Source: Pseudomonas putida
GTDB taxonomy: Bacteria > Pseudomonadota > Gammaproteobacteria > Pseudomonadales > Pseudomonadaceae
DNA length: 64,000 nt
Reading direction: 5' to 3'
NCBI RefSeq assembly: GCF_028682395.1
Contig: NZ_JANHLC010000003.1
Location: 310,001 to 374,000 of the forward strand
Made by a program: the position numbers and the translations under genes. Below, one piece after another: positions 48,894 through 59,482 of the stretch (position 1 is its first letter; each line of letters starts with the position of its first letter). Below the pieces are notes generated by a model, which was not told the DNA's origin, made no database searches, and saw only the letters and a program-made list of their open reading frames with translations.

Positions 48894-49091
48894 GTTGGAT
48901 TCCTTCACGCGTCAGTCGCCCCAATATGGGGGTGGTCAGGACGGTCTACAAGGGTGAAGTTAAAACTGGCGTTGTCGCCTAGCTTGTAAGAAAAGTCGAT
49001 CTACCTGCCCATGAAACCGGCAGAAGTGTCGCCAAAGGTTTCCGGCGCCACGTTCGTGGTGCCGAAATTACCTCAAATCCAGGGCAAACAG

Positions 49092-49475
49092 CTAAACAAC
49101 CGCGAACGTGCCTTGTGCTTTTGCGACCAATTTGTCCCCTTGCATCACATCGGCCTCGACCACCAGGGTGCGCCGGCCAGCGTGGATCACCTTGGCGATA
49201 CACAGCACTTCGCCATCGGCGACCGCGCGCAGGTAGTTGATCTTGCACTCGACGGTCACGCTCTGCTGATCGAAACCATGGGCACTGGAACAGGCCAGCC
49301 CCATGGCGATATCGACCAGGCTGAAAATCACCCCGCCATGCAGCTTGCCGCCGCGGTTGCGCAGCTGGGGCTGCAACGCCAGGGCGACTTCGGCAACGCC
49401 CTCGTCCAGGCGCTGCAAGCGGCAGCCAATCAACTCGCTGAAGGCGCTATGGGTCAACCCCTCAGGCAGCTCCAT
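49092..49475 (-). CDS. PaaI-family hotdog thioesterase
   Basis: A 127-residue protein with the PaaI pattern NRGGKLHGGVIFSLVDIAMG (catalytic Asp within the HGG...D motif). It probably cleaves an acyl- or phenylacetyl-type CoA thioester. Its ATG shares a base with the tex stop (TGATG), so it is translated from the tex transcript. Confidence 0.88.
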   Translation of the reverse strand: MELPEGLTHSAFSELIGCRLQRLDEGVAEVALALQPQLRNRGGKLHGGVIFSLVDIAMGLACSSAHGFDQQSVTVECKINYLRAVADGEVLCIAKVIHAGRRTLVVEADVMQGDKLVAKAQGTFAVV

Positions 49476-51799
49476 CAACGCTTCTTCAAGGTCTTGGCAT
49501 TGGCAAACAACGAGGCCATGGCATTGTTGGCCGGGGCTGCCGGCGTGCTGTCCTTGCGCGGTGCCGACTGCTGCGACTGGCGCGGCGCGGAACCTGGACG
49601 GGCGCCACGGGCACCGTCGATCTTCTCGCCCGGGGTGTCGCCCATGCGCATCGACAGGCCCACGCGTTTGCGCGGGATATCGACTTCCATGACTTTGACC
49701 TTGACCACGTCACCGGCTTTCACCGCTTCACGGGGATCCTTGATGAACTTCTCCGACAATGCGGAGATATGCACCAAACCGTCCTGGTGTACGCCAATGT
49801 CGACGAAGGCACCGAAGTTGGTCACGTTGGTCACCACGCCTTCGAGGATCATCCCCAGTTCGAGGTCCTTGAGGTCTTCGACACCGTCCTGGAACTCGGC
49901 GGTCTTGAACCCGGGGCGCGGGTCACGGCCAGGCTTCTCCAGCTCCTGCAGAATGTCGGTGACGGTCGGCAGGCCGAAGGTCTCGTCGGTGAATCTCTTC
50001 GGATCCAGGCGTTTGAGAAAGCCCGCATCACCGATCAGCGAACGGATATCGCGATCGGTCTCGGCGGCAATGCGCTGTACCAGTGGATAGGCTTCCGGGT
50101 GGACCGCCGAGGCGTCCAGCGGGTTGTCACCATTCATCACGCGCAGGAAACCGGCGGACTGCTCGAAGGTTTTCTCGCCCAGGCGCGCGACTTTCTTCAG
50201 CGCTGCACGGGTCTTGAACGCACCGAACTCATCCCGGTGGCTGACGATATTCTGGGCCAGGGTTGCATTGAGCCCGGAGATACGCGCCAACAGCGCCACC
50301 GACGCCGTGTTCACATCGACGCCCACGGCGTTCACGCAGTCCTCGACCACCGCATCCAGGCCGCGCGCCAGCTTGAGTTGGGACACATCGTGCTGGTACT
50401 GGCCGACACCAATGGACTTCGGATCGATCTTGACCAGCTCGGCCAGCGGATCCTGCAGACGGCGCGCAATGGACACCGCGCCACGGATCGAAACGTCCAG
50501 ATCCGGAAACTCCTTGGACGCCAGCTCCGAAGCCGAGTACACCGAAGCACCCGCTTCCGAGACCATGACCTTGGTCATTTTCATGCCTGGGTATTTTTTG
50601 ATCAGCTCGGCGGCCAGCTTGTCGGTTTCACGGCTGGCGGTGCCGTTGCCGATGGCGATCAGGTCCACCGAGTGCTTGGCGCAGAGCGCGGCCAGCACGG
50701 CAATGGTCTGGTCCCACTGGTTTTTCGGCACGTGGGGGTAGACCGTCGCGTGGTCTAGCAATTTGCCAGTGGCATCGACCACCGCCACCTTACACCCGGT
50801 ACGCAACCCGGGATCCAGCCCGAGAGTGGCCCGCGGCCCAGCGGGCGCAGCCAGCAGCAGGTCATGCAGGTTGTGAGCAAACACATTGATCGCCTCGGTT
50901 TCCGCACCATCGCGCAGCTCGCCGAGCAGATCCGTCTCCAGATGGGTATAAAGCTTGACCTTCCAGGTCCAGCGCACCACTTCGCCCAGCCACTTGTCGG
51001 CCGGGCGGCCCTGGTTCTGGATACCGAAGCGCTCGCCAATCATCAGCTCACACGGGTGCAGGGTGCCTGGCAGCTCTTCACCGACTTTCAACGCTGAGCT
51101 GAGAATGCCTTCGTTACGGCCACGGAAAATCGCCAAGGCACGGTGCGACGGCATGCTCTTGAGCGGCTCATCGTGTTCAAAGTAGTCGCGGAACTTGGCG
51201 CCCTCTTCTTCCTTGCCGGCAATCAGACGGGCACTGAGGGTGGCTTCCTGCTTAAGGAAGCTGCGCAGCTTGTCCAGCAGGCTGGCGTCCTCGGCAAAGC
51301 GCTCCATCAGGATGTACTTGGCGCCTTCCAGCGCCGCCTTGACGTCGGCCACGCCCTTTTCGGCGTCGACAAAGCGGGCCGCTTCGCCTTCCGGGTTCAG
51401 CGACGGGTCGTTGAACAAGCCGTCGGCCAGCTCGCCAAGGCCGGCTTCCAAGGCAATCTGGCCCTTGGTGCGACGCTTTTGCTTGTACGGGAGATAGAGG
51501 TCTTCGAGGCGAGTCTTGGTGTCGGCGAGCTTGATTTCGCGGGCCAGTTCCGGGGTCAGCTTGCCCTGCTCCTCGATGCTGGCCAGGATGCTCTGGCGCC
51601 GGTCGTCCAGCTCGCGCAGGTAGCGCAGACGCTCTTCAAGGTGACGCAGCTGGATATCATCGAGACTACCGGTAACTTCCTTACGGTAACGAGCGATGAA
51701 CGGCACGGTGGAGCCCTCATCCAGTAGCGCGACGGCCGCTTCGACCTGTTGTGGGCGTACGCCGAGCTCTTCGGCGATGCGGCTGTTGATGCTGTCCAT
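49475..51799 (-). CDS. tex: Transcription accessory protein Tex
   Basis: An RNA-binding protein of 774 residues with an N-terminal helical region (from [19 protein letters not shown]), a YqgF-like RNase fold (about 325-450, [21 protein letters not shown]), helix-hairpin-helix motifs (about 490-570), and a C-terminal S1 domain (about 645-715, [24 protein letters not shown]). The tail is basic and rich in Gly, Ala and Ser. The ATG at 51799 is the family start. It is followed by the overlapping thioesterase gene. Confidence 0.96.
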   Translation of the reverse strand: MDSINSRIAEELGVRPQQVEAAVALLDEGSTVPFIARYRKEVTGSLDDIQLRHLEERLRYLRELDDRRQSILASIEEQGKLTPELAREIKLADTKTRLEDLYLPYKQKRRTKGQIALEAGLGELADGLFNDPSLNPEGEAARFVDAEKGVADVKAALEGAKYILMERFAEDASLLDKLRSFLKQEATLSARLIAGKEEEGAKFRDYFEHDEPLKSMPSHRALAIFRGRNEGILSSALKVGEELPGTLHPCELMIGERFGIQNQGRPADKWLGEVVRWTWKVKLYTHLETDLLGELRDGAETEAINVFAHNLHDLLLAAPAGPRATLGLDPGLRTGCKVAVVDATGKLLDHATVYPHVPKNQWDQTIAVLAALCAKHSVDLIAIGNGTASRETDKLAAELIKKYPGMKMTKVMVSEAGASVYSASELASKEFPDLDVSIRGAVSIARRLQDPLAELVKIDPKSIGVGQYQHDVSQLKLARGLDAVVEDCVNAVGVDVNTASVALLARISGLNATLAQNIVSHRDEFGAFKTRAALKKVARLGEKTFEQSAGFLRVMNGDNPLDASAVHPEAYPLVQRIAAETDRDIRSLIGDAGFLKRLDPKRFTDETFGLPTVTDILQELEKPGRDPRPGFKTAEFQDGVEDLKDLELGMILEGVVTNVTNFGAFVDIGVHQDGLVHISALSEKFIKDPREAVKAGDVVKVKVMEVDIPRKRVGLSMRMGDTPGEKIDGARGARPGSAPRQSQQSAPRKDSTPAAPANNAMASLFANAKTLKKR

Positions 51800-52112
51800 A
51801 TAACCACCTGGCAAATTGTGAAAGCAGGTCCGCGCGCCTTTCTATTAAGCCGCGACAAGCCTGGTTGGGAATCAAAAGGTAGCCCTGTTGACCCGTGAAA
51901 TCGGCAAATTGCTGACTGCGGCGGCGAAAAACCGCCGGCTCGCCCCAGAGGCGGCGCATTATAACCAGCGTTCTCGCATTCTGGGGATTGCCCAACGTAG
52001 AGGCCCTGCTGCCACTAAATAGCAAGCGTTGTAAAATCTGCTAACAATGCTCCAGACACAATTTAAGATGTGTCTGAGCCATAATGCGCGCCGTGATAAA
52101 AGGAGCAACACA
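51800..52112. other. Divergent tex / ompR promoter region
   Basis: 313 bases without a gene. For tex (minus strand) there is a perfect TATAAT -10 at 51958-51963, and a GGCGG/CCGCC hairpin (about 51920-51936) in its long 5'-UTR. For ompR (plus strand) there is CATAAT at 52080-52085, preceded by an inverted repeat listed separately. AAGGAG lies just before the ompR start. Confidence 0.5.
52053..52076. promoter_or_regulatory. Inverted repeat upstream of the ompR -10
   Basis: CAGACACA and TGTGTCTG are perfect 8-bp arms around an AT-rich 8-base spacer (ATTTAAGA). The repeat ends 3 bases before the CATAAT box and covers the -35 position, the geometry of an operator. The bound factor is unknown; OmpR itself usually prefers direct repeats. 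Confidence 0.5.
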
Positions 52113-52853
52113 ATGAGCAGCACAGCACAAACCGCGGAAGGCGAGAAAATCCTCATCGTGGATGACGACCCAGGGCTCAGCAGCCTTCTGGAACGTTTTT
52201 TCACCAGCAAGGGTTACCGTGCGCGCGCCGTGCCCAACACCGAACAGATGGACCGCTTGCTGGCACGCGAAGTGTTCCACTTGGTCGTGCTCGACTTGAT
52301 GCTTCCCGGCGAAGATGGCCTGACCGCTTGCCGCCGCCTGCGTGCGGCGAACAACCAGGTGCCGATCATCATGCTCACCGCCAAGGGCGACGAACTGAGC
52401 CGGATCAAGGGCCTGGAACTGGGCGCCGATGACTACCTGGCCAAACCGTTCAACCCCGATGAGCTGATGGCACGCGTCAAAGCGGTACTGCGCCGCCAGT
52501 CCGCACCAGTCCCGGGGGCTCCGGGCAGCGAGGACGAAAGCGTGACCTTCGGCGACTACGAGCTGTCGCTGGCCACCCGCGAACTCAAGCGCGGCGACGA
52601 AGTGCATATGCTGACCACCGGCGAATTCGCCGTGCTCAAGGCGCTCGTCATGCATGCCCGCGAACCGCTGACCCGCGACAAGCTGATGAACCTGGCGCGC
52701 GGTCGCGAATGGGATGCACTGGAACGCTCGATCGACGTACAGATTTCGCGTCTGCGTCGGATGATCGAACCGGATCCGTCCAAACCGCGCTACATCCAGA
52801 CAGTCTGGGGTGTTGGCTACGTGTTCGTGCCGGATGGCGCGGCCACCAAGTAA
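52113..52853 (+). CDS. ompR: OmpR/AmgR-type response regulator
   Basis: A 246-residue OmpR-family regulator. The receiver domain has the ILIVDDDP pocket and phospho-acceptor Asp61 in VVLDLMLPG. The C-terminal winged helix has DVQISRLRRMIEPD. The tex-ompR-envZ neighbourhood is that of the P. aeruginosa amgRS system, which handles envelope stress from misfolded membrane proteins and aminoglycosides. The ATG at 52113 follows AAGGAG. It is followed by the kinase gene after an unusual 121-base gap. Confidence 0.93.
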   Translation: MSSTAQTAEGEKILIVDDDPGLSSLLERFFTSKGYRARAVPNTEQMDRLLAREVFHLVVLDLMLPGEDGLTACRRLRAANNQVPIIMLTAKGDELSRIKGLELGADDYLAKPFNPDELMARVKAVLRRQSAPVPGAPGSEDESVTFGDYELSLATRELKRGDEVHMLTTGEFAVLKALVMHAREPLTRDKLMNLARGREWDALERSIDVQISRLRRMIEPDPSKPRYIQTVWGVGYVFVPDGAATK

Positions 52854-52879
52854 CGATTTCTTTGTAGGAACACACTCAT

Positions 52880-52910
52880 CGGGGCCTGGCGAATCAACGC
52901 ACAGGCCCCG
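52880..52910 (+). terminator. Hairpin in the ompR-envZ spacer (terminator-like or REP remnant)
   Basis: CGGGGCCTG (52880-52888) pairs perfectly with CAGGCCCCG (52902-52910), with a 13-base loop and no T run. Outside it are TTTGTAGGA (52861-52869) and, near 52938-52959, CGAGCACGCCTCGCTCCTGCAAA, which together recall the outer parts of a REP unit. It may lower envZ expression relative to ompR. Confidence 0.45.
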
Positions 52911-52974
52911 AATGGTTTGAGGCCCACCCTTATGCGAGCACGCCTCGCTCCTGCAAATTGCGTGAACACTGCCT

Positions 52975-54288
52975 ATGAAAACCCCACTCTGGTTTCCCCA
53001 AAGTTTCTTCTCCCGCACCCTGTGGCTGGTGCTGATCGTGGTGTTGTTTTCCAAGGCACTCACCCTGGTTTATCTGCTGATGAACGAGGACGTGCTGGTC
53101 GATCGTCAATACAGCCACGGCGTTGCTCTGACGCTGCGCGCCTACTGGGCAGCCAACGAAGATGATCGCCAGAACATCGCCGAAGCGGCCGGTTTGATCC
53201 GGGTGGTCGGTGCAGGTGTGCCGGAAGGCGAGCAGCACTGGCCCTACAGCGAAATCTACCAGCGCCAGATGCAGGCCGAACTGGGTGCCGACACCGAAGT
53301 GCGCCTGCGTGTCCATGCACCGCCCGCCCTGTGGGTCCGAGCGCCGAGCCTGGGCGACGGCTGGCTGAAGGTGCCGCTTTACCCCCACCCGTTGCGCGGC
53401 CAGAAGATCTGGAGCGTGCTCGGCTGGTTCCTCGCCATCGGCCTGCTCTCGACCGCCTCGGCCTGGATCTTCGTGCGCCAGCTCAACCAGCCCCTCAAGC
53501 GCCTGGTGTATGCCGCCCGGCAACTTGGCCAGGGCCGCAGCGTGCGCCTGCCCGTCAGCGACACGCCTAGTGAGATGACCGAGGTCTACCGCGCCTTCAA
53601 CCAGATGGCCGAGGATGTCGAACAGGCCGGGCGCGAGCGCGAGCTGATGCTGGCCGGGGTGTCCCACGACCTGCGCACGCCTCTGACCCGGCTGCGTCTG
53701 TCCCTCGAGTTGATGGGCGACCACACGGACCTGACCGATGATATGGTGCGCGATATCGAGGATATGGACGCCATCCTCGATCAGTTCCTGGCGTTTATTC
53801 GCGATGGCCGCGACGAGAAGGTGGAAGAGGTCGACCTGTGCGAACTGATCCGCGAAGTCGTCGCCCCCTATAACCAGACAGCCCGGCGCATCAGTCTGCA
53901 CCTGGAGCCGATCCAGCCGTTTGCGTTGCGCCGGGTCTCGATGAAGCGCCTGCTAAACAACCTGATCGGCAACGCCCTACACCATGCCGGCGGCGATGTC
54001 GAAGTGGCGGCCCATGTGTCCGGTGACCCTAGTGCGCCCTATGTCGTACTCAGCGTACTGGACCGTGGCGTGGGGATTCCCAATGCGGAACTGGAAGGGA
54101 TCTTCGACCCGTTTATCCGGGGTGACCGCGCCCGTGGCGGCAAAGGCACCGGGCTGGGTCTGGCAATCGTCAAGCGCATCGCCTCGATGCATGGCGGCAA
54201 CGTCGAGTTGCGCAATCGCGCTGGCGGCGGCCTCGAAGCACGAGTACGCCTGCCACTGGGCCTGATGCTGCCACGAGGCGCCGACTGA
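52975..54288 (+). CDS. envZ: EnvZ/AmgS-type sensor histidine kinase
   Basis: A 437-residue sensor kinase. Membrane helices are near 15-38 and 145-165, enclosing a periplasmic domain of about 110 residues. A HAMP domain follows (about 165-220). The H-box is GVSHDLRTPLTRLRLSLELM with His231, and the ATPase domain has the N box NNLIGNALHHAGG, DRGVGIP and GTGLGLAIVKR. Partner of the upstream regulator. Confidence 0.93.
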   Translation: MKTPLWFPQSFFSRTLWLVLIVVLFSKALTLVYLLMNEDVLVDRQYSHGVALTLRAYWAANEDDRQNIAEAAGLIRVVGAGVPEGEQHWPYSEIYQRQMQAELGADTEVRLRVHAPPALWVRAPSLGDGWLKVPLYPHPLRGQKIWSVLGWFLAIGLLSTASAWIFVRQLNQPLKRLVYAARQLGQGRSVRLPVSDTPSEMTEVYRAFNQMAEDVEQAGRERELMLAGVSHDLRTPLTRLRLSLELMGDHTDLTDDMVRDIEDMDAILDQFLAFIRDGRDEKVEEVDLCELIREVVAPYNQTARRISLHLEPIQPFALRRVSMKRLLNNLIGNALHHAGGDVEVAAHVSGDPSAPYVVLSVLDRGVGIPNAELEGIFDPFIRGDRARGGKGTGLGLAIVKRIASMHGGNVELRNRAGGGLEARVRLPLGLMLPRGAD

Positions 54289-54301
54289 CCCAGCGTCACG
54301 A

Positions 54302-54321
54302 CGCCCCTGCAAGCAGGGGCG
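54302..54321. terminator. Hairpin between convergent envZ and rimK
   Basis: CGCCCCTGC and GCAGGGGCG form a perfect 9-bp stem with an AA centre, in the 41-base gap between two convergent stop codons. No T run on either side. Confidence 0.5.
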
Positions 54322-54329
54322 CAGGCGGC

Positions 54330-55235
54330 TCAGCCCTTGCCTTTGGTCCGGGTCAGGTTCGGGCCGCTGTTTTTCTCCAGGTGCTGGATAATCATCCCGG
54401 CCACATCCTTGCTGGTAGTGACCTCGATGCCTTCTAGCCCCGGTGAAGAGTTCACCTCCAGCACCAGCGGGCCATGGTTGGAGCGCAGGATATCCACCCC
54501 GGCGACACTCAGCCCCATGACCTTGGCCGCACGAATTGCGGTCATGCGCTCTTCCGGCGTGATCTTGATCAGGCTGGCACTGCCACCCCGATGCAGGTTG
54601 GAGCGGAATTCGCCGGGCTTGGCCTGGCGCTTCATCGCGGCGATCACCTTGTCGCCGACCACGAAGCAGCGAATATCCGCCCCGCCGGCCTCCTTGATGT
54701 ATTCCTGCACCATGATGTTCTGCTTGAGGCCCATAAAAGCCTCGATCACCGACTCAGCCGCCGTCGCCGTTTCACACAACACCACGCCAATACCCTGGGT
54801 ACCTTCAAGCACCTTGATCACCAGGGGGGCACCGTTGACCATCTCGATCAGGTCGGGAATATCGTCCGGCGAGTGGGCAAAACCGGTCACGGGCAACCCA
54901 AGACCGCGGCGCGACAACAGTTGCAACGAGCGCAACTTGTCCCGCGAACGGGCAATGGCCACCGACTCATTGAGCGGATAGACCCCCATCATTTCAAACT
55001 GGCGCAACACCGCGCAGCCATAAAAAGTGACCGAGGCACCGATACGCGGGATCACCGCATCGAAACCCTCCAGCGGCTTGCCGCGGTAGTGGATCTGCGG
55101 TTTGTGGCTGGCGATGTTCATATAGGCCCGCAACGTGTCGATCACCACCATCTCATGGCCCCGCTGGGTGCCAGCTTCGACCAGACGACGAGTGGAATAC
55201 AGACGCGGATTACGCGACAGCACAGCGATCTTCAT
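54330..55235 (-). CDS. rimK: RimK alpha-L-glutamate ligase
   Basis: ATP-grasp ligase of 301 residues that adds glutamates to the C-terminus of ribosomal protein S6. In P. fluorescens this alters the proteome and plant colonisation. Motifs include [17 protein letters not shown] (ATP-grasp), [17 protein letters not shown] and [15 protein letters not shown] (metal-binding Glu and Asn). The start overlaps the rimB stop by 4 bases. Confidence 0.95.
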   Translation of the reverse strand: MKIAVLSRNPRLYSTRRLVEAGTQRGHEMVVIDTLRAYMNIASHKPQIHYRGKPLEGFDAVIPRIGASVTFYGCAVLRQFEMMGVYPLNESVAIARSRDKLRSLQLLSRRGLGLPVTGFAHSPDDIPDLIEMVNGAPLVIKVLEGTQGIGVVLCETATAAESVIEAFMGLKQNIMVQEYIKEAGGADIRCFVVGDKVIAAMKRQAKPGEFRSNLHRGGSASLIKITPEERMTAIRAAKVMGLSVAGVDILRSNHGPLVLEVNSSPGLEGIEVTTSKDVAGMIIQHLEKNSGPNLTRTKGKG

Positions 55236-55714
55236 GCAACACCTGTGGCAGAGGTAGTAGTGACCGGGAACACCGGCTTGTCTTGAATGTATTTAAGCCC
55301 TGGGTTGACCACCAACTGGCCGTCAACCAGAGCCTTGGAACCGAGCAACAGGCGATAGCGCATGGACTTGCGACAGGCCAGGGTGAACTCCACCGGCCAG
55401 ATCTTATCGCCCAGCGCCAGGGTGGTACGAATCACATAGCGCTTTTGCGCCTGGCCATTGGAACTCTTGATGGTTTTCATGGTGACCAGCGGTGCTTCGC
55501 AACGACGGTGACGCAGTTGCACCACCGTGCCCAGATGGGCGGTAAAACGGACCCACGCCACACCATCGCGCTCGAAAAGCTCGATGTCGGTGGCGTGCAG
55601 GCTTGAGGTACTGGCACCGGTATCGATCTTCGCACGCAGGCCCGCCACTCCCAGATCGGGAAGGGCTACCCACTCACGCAGACCGATCACGGTCAAATGG
55701 TCAAATGTCTTCAA
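55232..55714 (-). CDS. rimB: RimB, retropepsin-like zinc-dependent peptidase
   Basis: A 160-residue protein of the RimK-associated retropepsin-like family (COG4067 type). The aspartic protease triplet is in [16 protein letters not shown] near residues 27-42. In the rimABK operon of P. fluorescens, RimB tunes RimK activity. The start is a TTG at 55714 ([12 protein letters not shown]), with no strong ribosome site, which suggests coupling to translation of something upstream; an open frame ends 17 bases before it. Confidence 0.85.
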   Translation of the reverse strand: MKTFDHLTVIGLREWVALPDLGVAGLRAKIDTGASTSSLHATDIELFERDGVAWVRFTAHLGTVVQLRHRRCEAPLVTMKTIKSSNGQAQKRYVIRTTLALGDKIWPVEFTLACRKSMRYRLLLGSKALVDGQLVVNPGLKYIQDKPVFPVTTTSATGVA

Positions 55715-55731
55715 ATGGATCTACCGCTCAA

Positions 55732-55878
55732 TCAACTTGCACAGGCCCTTGCCAGGCCGGATTCGCGGTATTCACGCAGAATATCCGGCAAATGGCGACA
55801 GATATATTCCGGGCGTTCTGCTAGTGGGTTCGGCGCCTCCGGCAAACAGCCGTCAGTCCAGTAAAAATGCCTCTCTAT
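55732..55878 (-). pseudogene. Start-less small reading frame ahead of rimB (possible rimA remnant)
   Basis: A frame open from 55908 down to a TGA at 55732-55734, ending 17 bases before rimB. The C-terminal part reads like a real protein (FYWTDGCLPEAPNPLAERP, then YICRHLPDILREYRESGLA). No ATG or GTG exists in frame. An ATA at 55876-55878 sits where a start might be, and a REP-like palindrome begins 6 bases above it. It could be a gene whose 5' end was lost, or one with a rare start. By position it may correspond to rimA of the rimABK operon, but I cannot confirm the sequence match. Confidence 0.45.
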
Positions 55879-55883
55879 GGGGG

Positions 55884-55967
55884 CAAACTTGCTCGCGCTA
55901 AACTGCGCCTAGCAAGTTTGGCCTGGAAAGAAGCGACGCTCCTGCCCCCGTCGCGAGCGCACTCGCG
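55884..55967. repeat. REP-like palindrome pair between rimB and hslR
   Basis: CAAACTTGCT (55884-55893) and AGCAAGTTTG (55911-55920) form perfect 10-bp arms with GCGCTAAACTGCGCC-like sequence between. CGCGAG (55952-55957) and CTCGCG (55962-55967) form a second small palindrome. The GCAAGC/CTCGCG content is that of Pseudomonas REP elements. The rest of this 340-base gap holds the start-less frame and the hslR leader. Confidence 0.55.
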
Positions 55968-56056
55968 CCTAACGTCAAGCATCAGGCCCAGACCCCTTGC
56001 CTGCATTGCTAGGAACGGTAGTACAGTTCACGCATATTTCAGAATGAGGTGAGCCC

Positions 56057-56464
56057 ATGGCACAAAAATCGGAAGAGGATGACGACAAGGTTCGCCTAGA
56101 CAAGTGGCTATGGGCCGCGCGCTTCTACAAGACCCGCGCCCTGGCCAAGGCCGCTATCGAAAGCGGTAAGGTTCACTGTCGCGGCGAGCGCTGCAAACCG
56201 AGCAAAGAGCCACGACTGGGCGACGAACTGCAGATCCGCGCCGGCTTCGATGAGCGCACGGTGGTCGTCAAGGCCCTATCCGTCGTCCGCCGCGGCGCAC
56301 CCGAGGCCCAGGCGCTGTATGCCGAAACCGAACAAAGTATCGCCAAACGCGAAGCAGCAGCCGCCCAGCGCAAGGCCGGCGCATTGGGTATCACCACCGA
56401 AGGCAAGCCGACCAAGAAGCAGCGGCGGCAACTGTTCCAGTTCCAGGGCAGCAGCGCCGACTAA
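56057..56464 (+). CDS. hslR: Heat shock protein 15, ribosome-associated
   Basis: Hsp15 binds free 50S subunits carrying a nascent chain and helps recycle them. The 135-residue product has an S4 RNA-binding domain (about 13-75, RLDKWLWAARFYKTRALAK and KVHCRGERCKPS) and a basic C-terminal helix (QRKAGALG, KPTKKQRRQL). The ATG at 56057 has GAGGTGAG upstream. It lies upstream of hslO, as in E. coli. Confidence 0.94.
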   Translation: MAQKSEEDDDKVRLDKWLWAARFYKTRALAKAAIESGKVHCRGERCKPSKEPRLGDELQIRAGFDERTVVVKALSVVRRGAPEAQALYAETEQSIAKREAAAAQRKAGALGITTEGKPTKKQRRQLFQFQGSSAD

Positions 56465-56502
56465 CCCGGACCGTCACCTCGTGAGCTCGCGGGTACTGCG
56501 CA

Positions 56503-56516
56503 GCGAGCTTGCTCGC
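56503..56516. repeat. REP-like core after hslR
   Basis: GCGAGC-TT-GCTCGC palindrome followed by GAGCCCC, 38 bases after the hslR stop. GCGAGCTTGCTCGCGA is the core of a common P. fluorescens-group REP unit. Confidence 0.65.
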
Positions 56517-56721
56517 GAGCCCCAGCCCTGCAAAGTCGCACCACGCCATAAGGCGTAAACTGCCCCGCGCCGGCGGCCAAAACCCGAGCCTGCTTGGAAC
56601 AACGGCGAATTGTTCCTAAAATACCGGTCAAATCACCGGGTTCGACGCGCCATCCAGGAGCGGAAAGCGCGCTTTAACCAGCCCTTGCCCAATTACTGAC
56701 ATCACTTCAGAACCCAGACCT

Positions 56722-57624
56722 ATGCACGATTTACCGGACACCGACTACACCCAGCGCTTCATCTTCGATGACAGCGACACCCGTGGCGAACTGGTCGCGC
56801 TGGAGCGTAGCTACGCCGAAGTGCTGGCCAAGCACCCCTACCCGCAACCCGTCGCACAGCTGCTTGGCGAACTGATGGCCGCCGCCGCGTTGCTGGTCGG
56901 CACATTGAAGTTCGACGGCCTGCTGATTCTCCAGGCCCGTTCCGAAGGCGCCGTCCCCCTGCTGATGGTCGAGTGCTCCAGCGAGCGTGAAATCCGCGGC
57001 CTGGCACGCTATCACGCCGAGCAGATCGGCCCCGACGCGACCCTAGCCGAGCTGATGCCCGAGGGCGTCCTCGCCATCACCGTCGATCCGACCGAAGGCC
57101 AGCGTTACCAAGGCCTGGTGGATCTGGACGGGGCCAACCTGTCGGAATGCTTCACCAACTACTTCGTCATGTCGCAGCAGATCGGCACGCGCTTCTGGCT
57201 CTATGCCGACGGCACTCACAGCCGCGGCCTGTTGCTGCAGCAGTTGCCTGCCGACCGGATCAAGGACGAAGAGGAGCGCGCCGCCAACTGGCAGCACCTC
57301 ACCGCCCTGGCCAGCACCCTGACCGCCGAAGAGCTGTTGGGCCTGGACAATGAGACCGTGCTGCATCGCCTCTACCACGAAGAAGCCGTACGCATGTTCG
57401 ACCGCGCGCCCCTGCGCTTCCATTGCAGCTGCTCGCGCGAGCGCTCCGGCAATGCCTTGATCAGCGTGGGCCTGGAAGACGCCAAGCAACTGGTGATCGA
57501 GCACGGCGGCAAGATCGAGATCGACTGCCAGTTCTGCAACCAGCGTTATCTGTTCGACGCGGCGGATATCGATCAATTGTTCGCCGGTGGCGGGGTTGAG
57601 TCGCCGTCAGATACTCGTCACTAA
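56722..57624 (+). CDS. hslO: Redox-regulated chaperone Hsp33
   Basis: Holdase chaperone activated by oxidation. The 300-residue product has the four zinc-binding cysteines of the redox switch: C235 and C237 (CSC) and C269 and C272 (CQFC). The N-terminal domain has [16 protein letters not shown]. Located after hslR, with a 257-base gap that contains the REP core and no gene. Confidence 0.96.
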   Translation: MHDLPDTDYTQRFIFDDSDTRGELVALERSYAEVLAKHPYPQPVAQLLGELMAAAALLVGTLKFDGLLILQARSEGAVPLLMVECSSEREIRGLARYHAEQIGPDATLAELMPEGVLAITVDPTEGQRYQGLVDLDGANLSECFTNYFVMSQQIGTRFWLYADGTHSRGLLLQQLPADRIKDEEERAANWQHLTALASTLTAEELLGLDNETVLHRLYHEEAVRMFDRAPLRFHCSCSRERSGNALISVGLEDAKQLVIEHGGKIEIDCQFCNQRYLFDAADIDQLFAGGGVESPSDTRH

Positions 57625-57743
57625 AACGCTTCAGCACAGGTAAATCTCCTGTCAAACGCCGGGATTACGCCGTACTGACGGGAGGACCCTACTCTTTTTG
57701 GGCTTTTCTGGCATAATCCGGCCCACTTTTTTCGCGGTAGTAG

Positions 57744-59348
<1,605 letters not shown>

Positions 59349-59368
59349 TTGACCTGAGCGTCATCTGA

Positions 59369-59396
59369 AAAGCCGCCCTTCGGGGCGGCTTTTTCG
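59369..59396 (+). terminator. Terminator after pckA
   Basis: AAAGCCGCCC and GGGCGGCTTT form a perfect 10-bp stem closed by a TTCG tetraloop, followed by TTCGTTTT. Starts about 20 bases after the pckA stop. Confidence 0.9.
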
Positions 59397-59435
59397 TTTT
59401 GGCGGATCGACATCCGACTGAGGAGATGTAGGGGC

Positions 59436-59455
59436 GGCGCGAACTGGCTCGCGCC
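59436..59455. repeat. REP-like palindrome after pckA
   Basis: GGCGCGA and TCGCGCC arms (7 bp) with a 6-base loop, preceded by GTAGGGGC. A REP variant, in the gap between convergent pckA and the next gene. Confidence 0.55.
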
Positions 59456-59482
59456 TGCCGGGAAATGCGCCCGCGCCAAACA

